Source: Sphingosinicellaceae bacterium (GTDB taxonomy: Bacteria; Pseudomonadota; Alphaproteobacteria; Sphingomonadales; Sphingomonadaceae). Taken from it: DNA of 64,000 nucleotides. The DNA lies in NCBI GenBank assembly GCA_019285715.1, contig CP079108.1, positions 3,797,001 through 3,861,000 on the forward strand. The letters are read 5' to 3'. Positions within the stretch are counted from its first letter, which is position 1. Every line of letters starts with the position of its first letter. Shown here piece after piece: positions 45,291-55,529 of this stretch. The notes under the pieces were generated by a model. It had not been told where the DNA came from and did not search any database. It saw only the letters and a list, made by a program, of their open reading frames with translations. The translations under genes and the position numbers were made by a program.

Positions 45291-45728
45291 CTATCTGGCG
45301 ACGTGCGCCTCGCACTGAACTTCGACGGCGGCACCGCCCAGGCTGGTGACGCCGAACGACATGCGCGCCGGGTACCGGCCCGGCTTGAAATACTTCACGT
45401 ACACGGCGTTGAAAGCGTCCCAGTCATCCATGTTGGTCAGCGCGATGGTGCACTTGTAGACGTCGTCCATCGTCGCGCCCGCCAGCTTCAGGTTCCGTCC
45501 GACCACATCCATCGTGTTCGTTGCCTGGGTGGTGAAGTCCGCCGGCATCGAACCGTCCGCGGCGGTGCCCGTCGAGCCCGCCACGTAGACGTTGTCACCG
45601 ATCCGGACGGCCGACGAAAACGGCTTGCCGGGCCGCGGATAATACTGCGCCGAGGGTTCGGCCGCGACCACCGGGACGGTGATTGCGAGTGCCAGGGCCG
45701 TCAGGCCGATCCGAAAGGCGTTCGACAT
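45291..45728 (-). CDS. Exported RidA-family protein
   Basis: 145-residue RidA/YjgF-type imine or enamine deaminase. Unlike standard RidA it begins with a signal peptide (MSNAFRIGLTALALAITVPVVAA), so it should work in the periplasm. The core shows YYPRPGKPFSSAVRIGDNVYVAGSTG, the conserved Arg in YPARMSFGV and the Glu-rich strand VEVQCEA. GGAG precedes the start. It lies 44 nt after a Tat-exported FAD amine oxidase gene; such oxidases release imines that RidA proteins hydrolyse, so the pair makes biochemical sense. Confidence 0.85.
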   Translation of the reverse strand: MSNAFRIGLTALALAITVPVVAAEPSAQYYPRPGKPFSSAVRIGDNVYVAGSTGTAADGSMPADFTTQATNTMDVVGRNLKLAGATMDDVYKCTIALTNMDDWDAFNAVYVKYFKPGRYPARMSFGVTSLGGAAVEVQCEAHVAR

Positions 45729-45772
45729 GCAAATCTCCAGACTGGACGAGAGGATCAGGGCGCAACTGGCGG

Positions 45773-46999
45773 TCAGGTGGACGCCGGGGTCTGCATCGGC
45801 CGCGACGGCCGATAGGGCGCGAGCATCGGTTCGTCGCGACCCATGACGAGCTCGTCCGCCATGTAGTCGCCGAACAGCGCTGCCAGGGTGACGCCACTGT
45901 GCGTCACGCACACGGATACTCCGGGGACACCCGGCACCGGGCCGACGACCGGGAACCCGTCGACCGGCATCGGCCGGAACCCGAGCGTCATGAAGCCGAA
46001 ATCCGCCTTGGCGAGCCCGGGCACATAGGCCGCGAGCTTGGTCAGGATCCGGGTGCCATGCATCTCGGCGATGCCCGGCGGGAAGGCCATCGCGTGATCC
46101 CGGATCTCGGCGTGGACGTCCAGCGGCGGCGGGGCCGATGCCTCGAGGCCGACGATGGTCCCGTCCGCGGCCTGCTTCCATTCCAGTGCCCCGGGCCCAT
46201 CGTAGACTCTGCGGGTCATGATCGGCAGCGGCTTCGAGTGGACCAGCGCGCCGGGCCGGTGCAGCAGCGGCAGGGTGTAGCCAAGCGGCGCCAGCATCGC
46301 CGGCGCGTCCACACCCGTCGCGATCAGGATTTGATCGAAGCGCAGCCGTCCCCGCGGCGTGACGACGGTGACGCCGCCCGCGGCCGGCTCGATCGCCGTG
46401 ACCGGGCACGGATACAGGACGCGCGCACCCGCCGCCCGCGCGACGACAAGGAAGCGGTCGGTGGCGTGGACTGCATCGACATGGCCGCCCAGTTCCGACC
46501 AGGTCGCCTCCACCAGCGCGCCCGGGTCGATATCGGGGGAAATCTGCTTGAGCGCCGCGCTGTCGAGTGAGCGGGTCGGATAGCCGGCCTCCGCGAGATG
46601 CTTCGACTGGATCGCCATCCGGCCACGGTCGGCGACCTTGTCGGTGAAGCCGACATAACCGCCCCAGACCACACCCATGCCGAGGGGTCCGTCGATCGCC
46701 TGCCAGCGCTTTTGCGCCTCGATCCGCATCCTCATGTAATACGGATCGTCCATGAACGGGTTGATCCAGGCGAGCGACTTGGAGGTCGCCCCCGCCGCCG
46801 GCGCCGTCTTCTCCAGCAAGGTCACGTCCGCACCGCTCTGCGCGCACCGCATCGCGATCGCCGCTCCCAGGATGCCGCCCCCGATGATGCCGATGCGGGG
46901 CCTGGCACCCTTCCCGGCGGCGAAAGCCATGGTCGACAGACCAGCGCTCGCGGCGGCGCCCAGAAACAGCCGCCGGTCGATGCGCAACCCGCCGCTCAC
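45773..46999 (-). CDS. Tat-exported FAD-dependent amino-acid/amine oxidase (DAO family)
   Basis: 408-residue flavoprotein. The Tat signal DRRLFLGAAASAGLSTMAFA is followed by the FAD dinucleotide motif IGIIGGGILGAAIAMR and VTLLEK. The rest follows the DadA/glycine-oxidase fold (SLAWINPF, IGTGV-like ILIATGVDAPAM, and a C-terminal GFRPMPVDGFPVVGPVPGVPGVSVCVTHSGVTLA). It would oxidise a primary or secondary amine such as a D-amino acid or opine-like compound. Located between an exported peptidase and an exported RidA protein. Confidence 0.85.
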   Translation of the reverse strand: MSGGLRIDRRLFLGAAASAGLSTMAFAAGKGARPRIGIIGGGILGAAIAMRCAQSGADVTLLEKTAPAAGATSKSLAWINPFMDDPYYMRMRIEAQKRWQAIDGPLGMGVVWGGYVGFTDKVADRGRMAIQSKHLAEAGYPTRSLDSAALKQISPDIDPGALVEATWSELGGHVDAVHATDRFLVVARAAGARVLYPCPVTAIEPAAGGVTVVTPRGRLRFDQILIATGVDAPAMLAPLGYTLPLLHRPGALVHSKPLPIMTRRVYDGPGALEWKQAADGTIVGLEASAPPPLDVHAEIRDHAMAFPPGIAEMHGTRILTKLAAYVPGLAKADFGFMTLGFRPMPVDGFPVVGPVPGVPGVSVCVTHSGVTLAALFGDYMADELVMGRDEPMLAPYRPSRPMQTPAST

Positions 47000-47102
47000 G
47001 ATCCGGACCCGGACTGCGGGGCCGCGTGCCGATCGATCTTCACCACGGCTATCTCCCGGAAATCAAAGCAGACGAACATCGAACAGGGGTGGGCAGGCAT
47101 CG

Positions 47103-49154
47103 CTAGGGCCGATCCGGGACGGCAAGGCCCGCGCGCGGCTGACCCGAAAAACCAGCCCGCAGGAAATCCACGATCCGCTGGCGAAGCGCGATGCCGTGAT
47201 ACGGTTCGACGCTCGGGTAGCCGTAATAATTCTGGCCGAGTTCGTGATGGGTTTCGCGCGGAAACAGGACCAGTTCGACCGGCGCCCCCTCCTGACGCAG
47301 GGCGCGATACAGTTCGTGCGACTGGCCGAGCGGATTGACCGCGTCGTTTTCGCCGTGAAGCAACAGCAGCGGCGTATGTGCATTCGCAACGCCGGCAAGC
47401 GGGCTCTGGCGCCATGCCGCCTCGAGCCGCCGCCACGGCTGGCCAAAGTACCAGCGGTCGTACCAGCTCGACCCTTCGGTGCCAGATTCGCTGATCTGGT
47501 CGACGACGGGAGCGGCCGCCACGATCGCCTTGAAGCGGTCGGTGCGTCCCAGCGCAAAGCTCGCCAGCGTGCCGCCGTAGGAATAGCCGATCAGCGCCAG
47601 CCGGTCCCTGTCCAGCGATGCCTGGGCAATCGCCGCATCGACGCCGCTCATGAGGTCGCGGTAGTCGGCGCCGCCCAGGTCGTCCTTGATGGCGGCCAGG
47701 AAATCGATGCCGTAGCCGAAGCTGCCGCGCGGATTGACGTGCAGCACGGCCCAGCCCTGCGCGAGCAACAGGCGCACGAGCGGGGTGTCGCCGTCCTCGA
47801 ACCGGCCCGCCGGCCCGCCGTGCGCGTCCACCACCAGGGGCACGCGCTGGCCGGCAGCCGCGCCGTCGGGGAGATAGAGCAAGCCGTCGATCGTATGACC
47901 GTCGCTGGCCCATTCGATCCGGCGGGCATGGAGCGGTTGCCAGTCGGCCGGCTGCAGCTCCGGATTCGCGAGCCGGGCGTAGCGGCGCAAGCCTGCATCG
48001 GCGAGCTGGACCGCGCCCACCCCTCCCCGTTCGGCGGCGAGTAATGCGAAGCCGGTCTGGCCGGCGTTGGTGCTGATGCCTTTGACGACCGCCGCGGGCA
48101 CGCCGATCCAGCTGACCCGGCCATCCGCGGGTCTGATGCGCGCGAGTTGCTGGTCGAAGCGCCGCGCGATCGTGACCAGGATGTCCCCTGTCGCGGTGAC
48201 GACGGGCCCGGTTTTCGAGCCGCCGTCGACGCCGTTGATCAACGATCCGTCGATGCCGTCGGTCAGGTTCCGCGGCTTCGACCCGTCCAGCGCTTGGACG
48301 AAAAGATCGCGGCAGACGATGGGCGCGTCGCGGCCGCAGCGGGCGACATAGGCGATACGTCCGTCCGGAAGCCACGAAATCGCCTGGACGTTGTCCGCCG
48401 TGCCGACGATCTCTCGCGCTGGCCGGCCGTCCTCGACAAGCCAGACGCGGTTGGTCGCACCCAGGTCATCCGACGGCGGCGACGTGATCGCCAGCAGGCG
48501 GCGACCGTCCTTGCTCCAGGTGACGCTGCGAACGTCACCGGGCAGCCCGATTTCGCGCACCGGTGCCGCCCCCTCGACCAGATAAAGGTGGACCGGGTCG
48601 CTCTGTCCGAAAAGATGATGGTCGTCCTTGGCTGCCGCTTTTGCGTCCGGCGGATCGCTCGCCCAGACTGCGACGGTGCCCGACGCTGCCGAAGCGAAGC
48701 CTTTTGCGACAAGGGCCTTACCGGCTGGCACGGTGCCCCAGCCCCCGGCGACCCCGGTTCCTTGCCGCGTCAATGTCAGGGTTTCGCTGAGGCCGCCCTT
48801 GAGGTCGAGCCGCTGGACTGCGGCACCCTCCCCGGCCTTGCGCAGATAGAGGATCGAGCGCCCGTCCGCTGCCCAGACCGGGCCGCTTTCGTCGCTGCTG
48901 CTAGCGTTTCCCGTACCGGTGATCTGCTTCGGGCTGCCGGTCTTCGACAAGGTCCAGATATGCGACCGCCCGCCCGCCTTGGTGGCATCGGTAATCACCG
49001 TCGCTACGGTTTTCGCATCGGGCGACAGGGCGATCTCCCGGACCTCCCGGATCGAAGCGATCTGCCGGTTCAGGTCCGCCGGTGCGTCCGCCGACGCGTG
49101 CAGCGGGTAGCCGAGCAGCAACAGCAGCGGGACGTGGCGGAACCGATGGCGCAT
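47103..49154 (-). CDS. Exported S9-family prolyl-oligopeptidase-type peptidase
   Basis: 683-residue serine peptidase. A signal peptide (HVPLLLLLGYPLHASA) leads to a seven-bladed propeller-like domain (repeats such as EIALSPDAKTVATVIT, VTWSKDGRRLLAIT) and a C-terminal hydrolase domain. Catalytic Ser near residue 525 (GYSYGG), Asp near 604 (ENDAVNP), His near 635 (ETHHELG). S9 enzymes of this type release dipeptides or cut short peptides. The start follows GGGAGA. It is the first gene of the peptidase-oxidase-ridA unit and shares a hut-type operator with the divergent cyclodeaminase homologue. Confidence 0.9.
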   Translation of the reverse strand: MRHRFRHVPLLLLLGYPLHASADAPADLNRQIASIREVREIALSPDAKTVATVITDATKAGGRSHIWTLSKTGSPKQITGTGNASSSDESGPVWAADGRSILYLRKAGEGAAVQRLDLKGGLSETLTLTRQGTGVAGGWGTVPAGKALVAKGFASAASGTVAVWASDPPDAKAAAKDDHHLFGQSDPVHLYLVEGAAPVREIGLPGDVRSVTWSKDGRRLLAITSPPSDDLGATNRVWLVEDGRPAREIVGTADNVQAISWLPDGRIAYVARCGRDAPIVCRDLFVQALDGSKPRNLTDGIDGSLINGVDGGSKTGPVVTATGDILVTIARRFDQQLARIRPADGRVSWIGVPAAVVKGISTNAGQTGFALLAAERGGVGAVQLADAGLRRYARLANPELQPADWQPLHARRIEWASDGHTIDGLLYLPDGAAAGQRVPLVVDAHGGPAGRFEDGDTPLVRLLLAQGWAVLHVNPRGSFGYGIDFLAAIKDDLGGADYRDLMSGVDAAIAQASLDRDRLALIGYSYGGTLASFALGRTDRFKAIVAAAPVVDQISESGTEGSSWYDRWYFGQPWRRLEAAWRQSPLAGVANAHTPLLLLHGENDAVNPLGQSHELYRALRQEGAPVELVLFPRETHHELGQNYYGYPSVEPYHGIALRQRIVDFLRAGFSGQPRAGLAVPDRP

Positions 49155-49206
49155 GCAACGGGGTCTCCCAACGAGGCTGTTGTCAATCAAACACATCGGC
49201 TGTAGC

Positions 49207-49220
49207 AATGTCTATACATA
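49207..49220. promoter_or_regulatory. HutC-type operator between S9 peptidase and cyclodeaminase homologue
   Basis: AATGTCTATACATA matches 12 of 14 positions of the shared palindrome. On the peptidase strand its TAGACA is followed after 17 bp by TTTGAT, a plausible -35/-10 pair, so a bound repressor would cover the -35 element. It lies 52 nt from the peptidase start and can act on both divergent units. Confidence 0.68.
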
Positions 49221-49273
49221 TCTCGGCCAGCGCGTGGCGGGACCGCTGACAAGCCCCGGGGGACGTACCGACC

Positions 49274-50371
49274 TTGCCCAATTCCCCGCATCCTGGCGAA
49301 GGCGCGGTGTCGGCTGCGACCGGCTCGATACCGAGCACGAAGGCCGCCGAAAGCGCGGTGCAGGCGTCGCCCGCCAGCAGTCGCCTCCTGGTAATCGATG
49401 CCGCGACCATCGCCGCCGCCCTGTCGCCGTCCCAATGGATCGAGGCAGTCGAGCAGTCCTTGCGCGGCGTGTCCGATGGCTCAGTCATCCAGGGTATCAG
49501 GCAGATATTGCCACTCCCGGACGATAGTGAGCGCGGGCGAGTCTTGTCGATGATGTTCGGCGCTGTCCGCCAGCCGGCCTTTTTCGGCGCGAAAGTGATC
49601 GCGGTCTTCCCCGACAACTTCAGCCGCAGCATCGAATCGCACAGGGGCGCGGTCCTGTTGTTCGACTCTGCCGACGGCGCGCTGGTGGGCCTGCTCCACG
49701 GCGGCGAAATCACCGCGGCGCGCACCGCGGCGGCCAGTGCCGTGGCGACCCGCGCGCTGGCTCGCGCGGACTCGCGGGTGCTCACCGTCCTCGGCTACGG
49801 CGAACAGGCGACGCGCCATGTGGATGCGATCGCCACGGTCCGGCCGATCGACGAGGTCCGCTGCTGGGGCCGTGACCCGGTCAAGGCCGCGGCATTCGTG
49901 AAGGCCGTCGGCACCCGCCATGCAGTCCACGCGGTCGCTGCGTCGACCGTCGCCGAAGCGGTGGCGGGCGCGGACATCGTCTGCACGACGACCGCCGCCA
50001 GGGAGCCGATCCTGACCGGGGACCTGCTCGAGCCCGGCATGCACCTGAACGTCGTCGGGTCGAGCACCGCCGACTACCGGGAGGTCGACACCGCGGCGGT
50101 GGTACGCGCGTCGATCTGGGTCGACTACCGGCCGATGACCGAGGCGAGCGCGGGCGAATACCGGCGGGCGCTGGCGGAGGGTGCGATCGATCCGGACCAC
50201 CTCGTCGGGGAGATCGGGGCGGCGTTGAACGGGACCCTCCGCCGCCGTTCCGACGAGCACGAGATCACGATGTTCAAATCGCTCGGAATGCCCGCGGAGG
50301 ACCTGTATCCCGCGCAGCTGATCTACGAGATCGCCGCCGCGAAGGGCCTCGGCACATGGGTAGGATTGTGA
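49274..50371 (+). CDS. Ornithine cyclodeaminase / mu-crystallin family enzyme
   Basis: NAD(P)-dependent enzyme of about 350-365 residues. Family marks: the active Lys in [13 protein letters not shown], Rossmann motif [30 protein letters not shown], and [17 protein letters not shown]. Members deaminate ornithine to proline, or reduce or oxidise cyclic imines and secondary amines (ketimine reductase, alanine dehydrogenase, opine-like activities). The precise substrate is not predictable; key ornithine-binding residues were not checked. TTG at 49274 is the longest start, GTG at 49310 an alternative. Downstream lies a PLP enzyme gene. Confidence 0.85.
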   Translation: MPNSPHPGEGAVSAATGSIPSTKAAESAVQASPASSRLLVIDAATIAAALSPSQWIEAVEQSLRGVSDGSVIQGIRQILPLPDDSERGRVLSMMFGAVRQPAFFGAKVIAVFPDNFSRSIESHRGAVLLFDSADGALVGLLHGGEITAARTAAASAVATRALARADSRVLTVLGYGEQATRHVDAIATVRPIDEVRCWGRDPVKAAAFVKAVGTRHAVHAVAASTVAEAVAGADIVCTTTAAREPILTGDLLEPGMHLNVVGSSTADYREVDTAAVVRASIWVDYRPMTEASAGEYRRALAEGAIDPDHLVGEIGAALNGTLRRRSDEHEITMFKSLGMPAEDLYPAQLIYEIAAAKGLGTWVGL

Positions 50372-50457
50372 TGGCGACGGCCCGGCACGATGCCCGGAGC
50401 AGATACCCTGAATCGGCCGCTATGGGCACCATTCCCATCATTTGAGAGGTAACGACG

Positions 50458-51507
50458 GTGACCAGGCAAGCGCTCATGACACCCAGTCGGCGTGGCTACC
50501 TGAACACGGCGCTGACAGGTTTGCCCGGTCCGGCCGCAGTAAATGCCGCGCGCGAAGTCCTCGATGCCTGGGCAAGCGGCACCCTCAACTGGGCGGACGC
50601 CGTCGATCGACTGGACGTCGCCCGGCGGGCCTTTGCCGCTCTCGTCGGCGTGTCGCACGAGCGTATCGGCGTCGGGCACACCGCGGCCGGCACGCTTTCC
50701 GCGATCGCGGCGAACCTGCCGGACGGCGCCGTCGTGCTCGCGCCGGTAGGCGAACATAACTCCAACATCTACCCCTACCTCCACCAGGCCCCACGCGGCA
50801 TCCGCATGGAGTTCGCTCCTCTCGAACACCTCGCTGAGGCGGTGCGCCCTTATCATGCAGCGGTCGCGTTCGGCCTCGTGCAGTCGGCGGATGGGCGCAT
50901 CGCAGACCTCGCCGCCATCGCTTCGGCAGCGCGCGATGTCGCTGCGCTGACACTGGTCGACGTTACGCAGGCCTGCGGATGGCTGCGCTTCGATCCCGAG
51001 CTTTGCGACGTGTTCGTCAGCGCTTGCTACAAATGGCTGATGACGCCCAACGGCCCGGCGTTCGTTGGTTTCAGTCCACGCGCGCTCGACCGGTTGCGGG
51101 CCGGACACCGCTCCTGGATCGGGAACCTCGACGTTCATGCCGCGCCTTATGGCCCGGGCGGCGAAGCTGCGCTGGACGCGCGCCGGTTCGACCTCGTGCC
51201 CAACTTCATCGCAATTGCCGCCGCGGCGCAGTCGCTGAACCTGCTGGCCACGATCGGTGTCGCGCGGATCGAGGCGCACAATCTCGGCCTGGTCCGGCGC
51301 TTTTGCACAGCACTTGGCCTGCCACCCCACAACTCCGCGATCATATCGGTCGATGCCGGGTCGGTAGAGTCGATCTCCGGAAATCTCAGCGCCACGGTCC
51401 GATCGGGACGGGCGCGCTTTTCCTTCCACCTGTATAACGACAATGACGATGTCGATGCCGCCGTGGACTTTGTCCGCACAGCCTGCGGATCGAGCGGCGG
51501 CGACTGA
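50458..51507 (+). CDS. Class V aminotransferase-like PLP enzyme
   Basis: 349-residue fold-type I PLP enzyme of the class V/kynureninase-cysteine desulfurase superfamily. The substrate-binding N part is GYLNTALTGLPGPAAVNAA; LVDVTQACGWLRFD contains the Asp/Gln that contact PLP; and SACYKWLMTPNGPAFVG has the Schiff-base Lys. The start is GTG with GAGAGG upstream. It follows the cyclodeaminase homologue by 86 nt and is likely co-transcribed. It could be a lyase, epimerase or aminotransferase; context suggests an amino-acid intermediate. Confidence 0.83.
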   Translation: MTRQALMTPSRRGYLNTALTGLPGPAAVNAAREVLDAWASGTLNWADAVDRLDVARRAFAALVGVSHERIGVGHTAAGTLSAIAANLPDGAVVLAPVGEHNSNIYPYLHQAPRGIRMEFAPLEHLAEAVRPYHAAVAFGLVQSADGRIADLAAIASAARDVAALTLVDVTQACGWLRFDPELCDVFVSACYKWLMTPNGPAFVGFSPRALDRLRAGHRSWIGNLDVHAAPYGPGGEAALDARRFDLVPNFIAIAAAAQSLNLLATIGVARIEAHNLGLVRRFCTALGLPPHNSAIISVDAGSVESISGNLSATVRSGRARFSFHLYNDNDDVDAAVDFVRTACGSSGGD

Positions 51508-51560
51508 TCATCGCGCGCCGGCACCAACTTCGCTATTGGATCGGTACCTCGAGCTAGCGT

Positions 51561-52292
51561 TCAGGGGCGAAAGTGCGCCTCGATACTGAACTCGCTGCCC
51601 GGGTGGATAATTCGGACGTACGTAATCTTCTCCTCGGATCGCCACGTCCAGCGCTCGACCACCATGCAGGCGCTGTCTTGGCGGACGCCGAGCGCGCTGG
51701 CCGTCTTGGGGTCGGCGTTGATTGCCGAGATACGATGCCGCGCATCGCTCCACGGGACGTGGGCAAAAAGCCATGAGTTGGGCGGATCCCGGTCGAACGC
51801 CGCGTTCCGTGCTTCGGGAGCGAGCCTCAGGTTTATGATCCGATCTTCCAGCGAATAGGGCTTGCCGTCGACAAAGTGGGTGCACTTGAGCGCGAGCACC
51901 TCACCATCGGCGATATCGAGGTGTGACCGGTCGCTCGCGTTCGCCTCGCGGACGGTGCGACTGGTCAGGTCGAACTCGTATTTCTTTCCCTCACCGGTAA
52001 TCTGGGAGCGCAGGTCGGGAAGGTCGAATGAGGCGCGATGGACTTTGGGCGCTGACACAAAGGAGCCGGCGCGCTTGCGCCGCTCGATCAGGCCGCGTTC
52101 GACAAGGGTACCGAGTGCCTTGTTGATCGTCATCCGGGAGCAGTCGTACTCAATCATCAACTCGTGCTCGTACGGAATCCGATGGCCGGGCACCCATGTC
52201 CCCGACATCACATTCGTCTCGATATCCTGGCGAATACGGTCGTGCAGCGAGAGAATTTCGCGTGCACCATGGATTTTCTGAGCTTTTTTCAT
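51561..52292 (-). CDS. hutC: GntR-family regulator HutC
   Basis: 243-residue repressor. The N-terminal winged helix (LHDRIRQDIETNVMSGTWVPGHRIPYEHELMIEYDCSRMTINKALGTLVERGLIERRK) is classic GntR; the UTRA effector domain follows (FDLPDLRSQI, DGKPYSLEDRIINL, VERWTWRSEEKITYVRIIHPGSEFSI). HutC proteins bind urocanate and release hut operators. The ATG (MKKAQKIH) is one start; GTG codons at 52304 and 52328 are in frame. It lies just past hutD in the same direction after about 170 nt, so it may have its own promoter. No copy of the palindrome lies directly upstream. Confidence 0.9.
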   Translation of the reverse strand: MKKAQKIHGAREILSLHDRIRQDIETNVMSGTWVPGHRIPYEHELMIEYDCSRMTINKALGTLVERGLIERRKRAGSFVSAPKVHRASFDLPDLRSQITGEGKKYEFDLTSRTVREANASDRSHLDIADGEVLALKCTHFVDGKPYSLEDRIINLRLAPEARNAAFDRDPPNSWLFAHVPWSDARHRISAINADPKTASALGVRQDSACMVVERWTWRSEEKITYVRIIHPGSEFSIEAHFRP

Positions 52293-52463
52293 CGTTCGAG
52301 TCACGCCCGATCCTGTTCTTCCGATCACGCCATCTTGGCCGATGACCCATCATGAGGACCAAAGATAACGGACAATCTTGCCGACGTTCGCTGCAACGTA
52401 GAGCAACTCTCAATCAGTGGTCGCTCACATAACCGGCTTATCCAGCTACGGTTGCGCTTCATC

Positions 52464-53045
52464 TCACCTGATAGAAAGACTGATCACATAGGTGTCGCCG
52501 ATGACTGCCAGCGCGATGGGCTCGTCGGCAGCGTCGTCGAGACGAACGGCATCCCAGGGCTTCAGCAAAACCGTTTCCGAGCGCCATCGCACGCGTCCCT
52601 CGCCACGGAAAAGGATGATCGTTGACCGCGCTGCGGGTGCGATCGAGACCCGCTCGGGCGATGCGAGCCGTTCGATCGTCCCCGTCCAGCGGCCGCGGCG
52701 CACCATCAGATTGAGGTCGATGACCTCGCCGCCCACGGGCGCGCCGAAACAGCCGATGTCTCCCGGGAATGCGTACGGGCGGCTGGCTGCAGTCAGTTCG
52801 ACCAATTCGGCCTGACTATCGAACGCAAGTCCGAGCCGCCCCTCGATCACGGCGAGGGTTCGGTCGACACCATCGAAATACGAGAAGCGGCCGGGCGTGG
52901 CGACCGACGCCATGCTGATCCGCCAGTCGAAAGCCTCGAGCCCGACCCCAGGGGGCGAGGCCGCGACCTCGCTGGTCGTGCCGCCGCCGTTCTTCCAGGG
53001 CTGCACCAACCGGTCGGCAGCAGGCAGCAGGTGCATCCGGCTCAC
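52464..53045 (-). CDS. hutD: HutD-family protein
   Basis: 193-residue cupin-type protein of the HutD family ([47 protein letters not shown]). HutD is thought to bind formylglutamate or act as a governor of hut flux in Pseudomonas; the detailed activity is not settled. GTG start overlaps the hutU stop as GTGA, so it is translationally coupled as the last gene of the hutIHGUD operon. Confidence 0.92.
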   Translation of the reverse strand: MSRMHLLPAADRLVQPWKNGGGTTSEVAASPPGVGLEAFDWRISMASVATPGRFSYFDGVDRTLAVIEGRLGLAFDSQAELVELTAASRPYAFPGDIGCFGAPVGGEVIDLNLMVRRGRWTGTIERLASPERVSIAPAARSTIILFRGEGRVRWRSETVLLKPWDAVRLDDAADEPIALAVIGDTYVISLSIR

Positions 53046-54709
53046 CGGGTTATGCCCGGCAAATCCAGTCCGCGCTCGCGCGCACAGTCGACCGCGAGCT
53101 CATAGCCGGCATCCGCATGGCGCATGACGCCGGTGGCCGGGTCGTTCCATAGCACGCGCGCGATCCGCTTTGCCGCGTCCGGCGTGCCATCGGCGACGAT
53201 CACCATGCCGCTGTGTTGGGAATAACCCATGCCGACGCCGCCGCCATGATGGAGTGACACCCAGGTCGCGCCGCTGGCGGTATTCAACAACGCGTTGAGC
53301 AGCGGCCAGTCCGACACCGCGTCGCTGCCGTCCTTCATCGCCTCGGTCTCACGATTGGGCGAGGCGACCGACCCGCTGTCGAGATGGTCGCGACCGATCA
53401 CGATCGGGGCCTGCAGTTCCCCCGACGCGACCATTGCGTTGAACGCCAGGCCAAGTCGATGGCGATCTCCGAGACCGACCCAGCAGATGCGCGCCGGGAG
53501 GCCCTGGAACCGGATCTTGTCGCGCGCCATGTCGAGCCAGCGGTGCAGGTTGGTGTCGTCGGGCAGCAGTTCCTTTACCTTCGCATCGGTCTTGTAGATG
53601 TCCTCCGGGTCGCCGGACAGCGCGACCCACCGGAAGGGGCCGATGCCCCGGCAGAACAGCGGGCGGATATAGGCGGGGACGAACCCCGGGAAGTCGAAGG
53701 CGTTCGTGACGCCGGCGTCCTTGGCGACCTGGCGGATGTTGTTGCCATAGTCGACCGTCGGCACGCCGGCCGCCTGGAAATCGAGCATCGCCTGCACATG
53801 CACGGCCATCGATGCCTTTGCCGCCGCCGCGACCCCCGCCGGGTGCTGCTCGCGCGAGGCGATCCAGCGCTCGACGCTCCAGCCGGCGGGCAGATAGCCG
53901 TTGACCGGATCGTGCGCGCTTGTCTGGTCGGTCAGCAGGTCCGGTCGGATGCCACGCGCGAACATTCCCGGCAGCAGCTCGGCAGCGTTGCCCAGCAGCC
54001 CGACCGACACGGGTTTGCCCCCGACCCTGGCCTCGTCGAGGATCGCAAGAGCCTCGTCGATCGTGGTGGCGCTCCGGTCGAGATAGCCGGTGCGCATGCG
54101 CATCTCGATCCGGCTCTGCTGGCACTCGATCGCGAGGCACGAGGCGCCGGCCATGACCGCAGCAAGCGGCTGCGCCCCGCCCATGCCGCCAAGCCCCGCG
54201 GTCAACAGCCAGCGGCCGCCAAGGTCGCCGCCATAGTGCTGCCGGCCCATCTCGACGAAGGTCTCGTAGGTGCCCTGCACGATGCCCTGCGTGCCGATGT
54301 AGATCCACGAACCCGCAGTCATCTGGCCGTACATCGCCAGGCCCTTGCGATCGAGCTCGTCGAAATGCTCCCACGTCGCCCATTTGGGCACGAGGTTGGA
54401 GTTGGCGATCAGCACGCGCGGCGCGTCGACATGGGTCTTGAAGACGCCGACCGGCTTGCCGGACTGGACGAGCAGCGTCTCGTCGTCCTCCAGGCGTCGC
54501 AGCGTCTCGACGATCTTGTCGTAGCTTTCCCAGTCGCGCGCTGCGCGCCCGATGCCGCCGTAGACGACCAGCTCCTCGGGCCGCTCGGCGACGTCGGGGT
54601 GCAGGTTGTTCATCAGCATCCGCAGCGGCGCCTCGGTCAGCCAGCTTTTCGCCGACAGGACGGTACCGGTCGCGGGTCTGATGATGCGGCTGCCGTCAAG
54701 GCGGGTCAT
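53042..54709 (-). CDS. hutU: Urocanate hydratase
   Basis: 555-residue urocanase, converting urocanate to 4-imidazolone-5-propionate with tightly bound NAD. Diagnostic parts include [29 protein letters not shown], the NAD loop [40 protein letters not shown] and [19 protein letters not shown]. Length is that of the family. AAGGA precedes the ATG. It starts 10 nt after the hutG stop and overlaps hutD. Confidence 0.97.
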   Translation of the reverse strand: MTRLDGSRIIRPATGTVLSAKSWLTEAPLRMLMNNLHPDVAERPEELVVYGGIGRAARDWESYDKIVETLRRLEDDETLLVQSGKPVGVFKTHVDAPRVLIANSNLVPKWATWEHFDELDRKGLAMYGQMTAGSWIYIGTQGIVQGTYETFVEMGRQHYGGDLGGRWLLTAGLGGMGGAQPLAAVMAGASCLAIECQQSRIEMRMRTGYLDRSATTIDEALAILDEARVGGKPVSVGLLGNAAELLPGMFARGIRPDLLTDQTSAHDPVNGYLPAGWSVERWIASREQHPAGVAAAAKASMAVHVQAMLDFQAAGVPTVDYGNNIRQVAKDAGVTNAFDFPGFVPAYIRPLFCRGIGPFRWVALSGDPEDIYKTDAKVKELLPDDTNLHRWLDMARDKIRFQGLPARICWVGLGDRHRLGLAFNAMVASGELQAPIVIGRDHLDSGSVASPNRETEAMKDGSDAVSDWPLLNALLNTASGATWVSLHHGGGVGMGYSQHSGMVIVADGTPDAAKRIARVLWNDPATGVMRHADAGYELAVDCARERGLDLPGITR

Positions 54710-54719
54710 GGAGGTCCTT

Positions 54720-55529
54720 TCAGCGATCGGCAAAGGCGAGGCAGGCCTTCAGGATATCGGAGAGCGTCGCCGCCAAGGGCGCGGCAAAACCCGGATCGAA
54801 TTCGCCCGGCCAGTTGTCTGGCCCCGGCACGACCGGCTCCCGGTGATACCCGCGGATCGCGAGTTCCATCTGGATCGCGTGGACCCCCTGTTCCGGACAG
54901 CCGTAGTGACGCGTCGTCCAGCCACCCTTGAAGCGGCCATCGCGAACGACGCTGTGGCCGCTCGCTGTGCAGATCGACTGGACCGCATCGGCGAGCGCGA
55001 GCGCACACGCGGCGCCGCTGTTGGTGCCGATGTTGAACTGCGACAGCTCGCCGTCGAACAGGCGTGGGACGTGACTACGGATCGAATGGGCATCGTACAG
55101 CACGACCTTGGGGTGGTGCGCACGCAGCCGGTGCAGCTCCTCCGACAAGGCAGCATGATAGGGATCGAAGTAGGCGGCCCGGCGGCGCTCGATCTCGGCC
55201 TGGCTCGGCGTCATGCCGGCGTACAGCGGTTCTCCGTCGAAGCTTTCCACCGGGCATAGGCCGGTCGTCGTCTGGCCGGGGTAGAGAGAAGCGCCGGAAG
55301 GATCGCGGTTGCAGTCGATTACGCTCCGCGACAGCCGGGTGCGGACGGTCGTCGCCCCGAGCTCATGCGCGAAGCCATAAACACGATCGATCCACCAGTC
55401 GGTGTCCTTGCGCGCCAGCCACGGGGAGACGAAAGCGTTGTCCAGCTCGGACGGCAGCTCGGTACCCGTATGGGGAAAGACAACGACCAGGGGGGCCGTG
55501 CCGCGGTGAATTTCCAGGAACGCGTTCAC
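54720..55529 (-). CDS. hutG: N-formylglutamate deformylase
   Basis: 269-residue zinc hydrolase of the FGase family that releases formate and glutamate from formylglutamate. Motifs: [58 protein letters not shown]. It pairs with hutF, which makes its substrate. The GTG start overlaps the hutH stop as GTGA. Confidence 0.94.
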   Translation of the reverse strand: MNAFLEIHRGTAPLVVVFPHTGTELPSELDNAFVSPWLARKDTDWWIDRVYGFAHELGATTVRTRLSRSVIDCNRDPSGASLYPGQTTTGLCPVESFDGEPLYAGMTPSQAEIERRRAAYFDPYHAALSEELHRLRAHHPKVVLYDAHSIRSHVPRLFDGELSQFNIGTNSGAACALALADAVQSICTASGHSVVRDGRFKGGWTTRHYGCPEQGVHAIQMELAIRGYHREPVVPGPDNWPGEFDPGFAAPLAATLSDILKACLAFADR

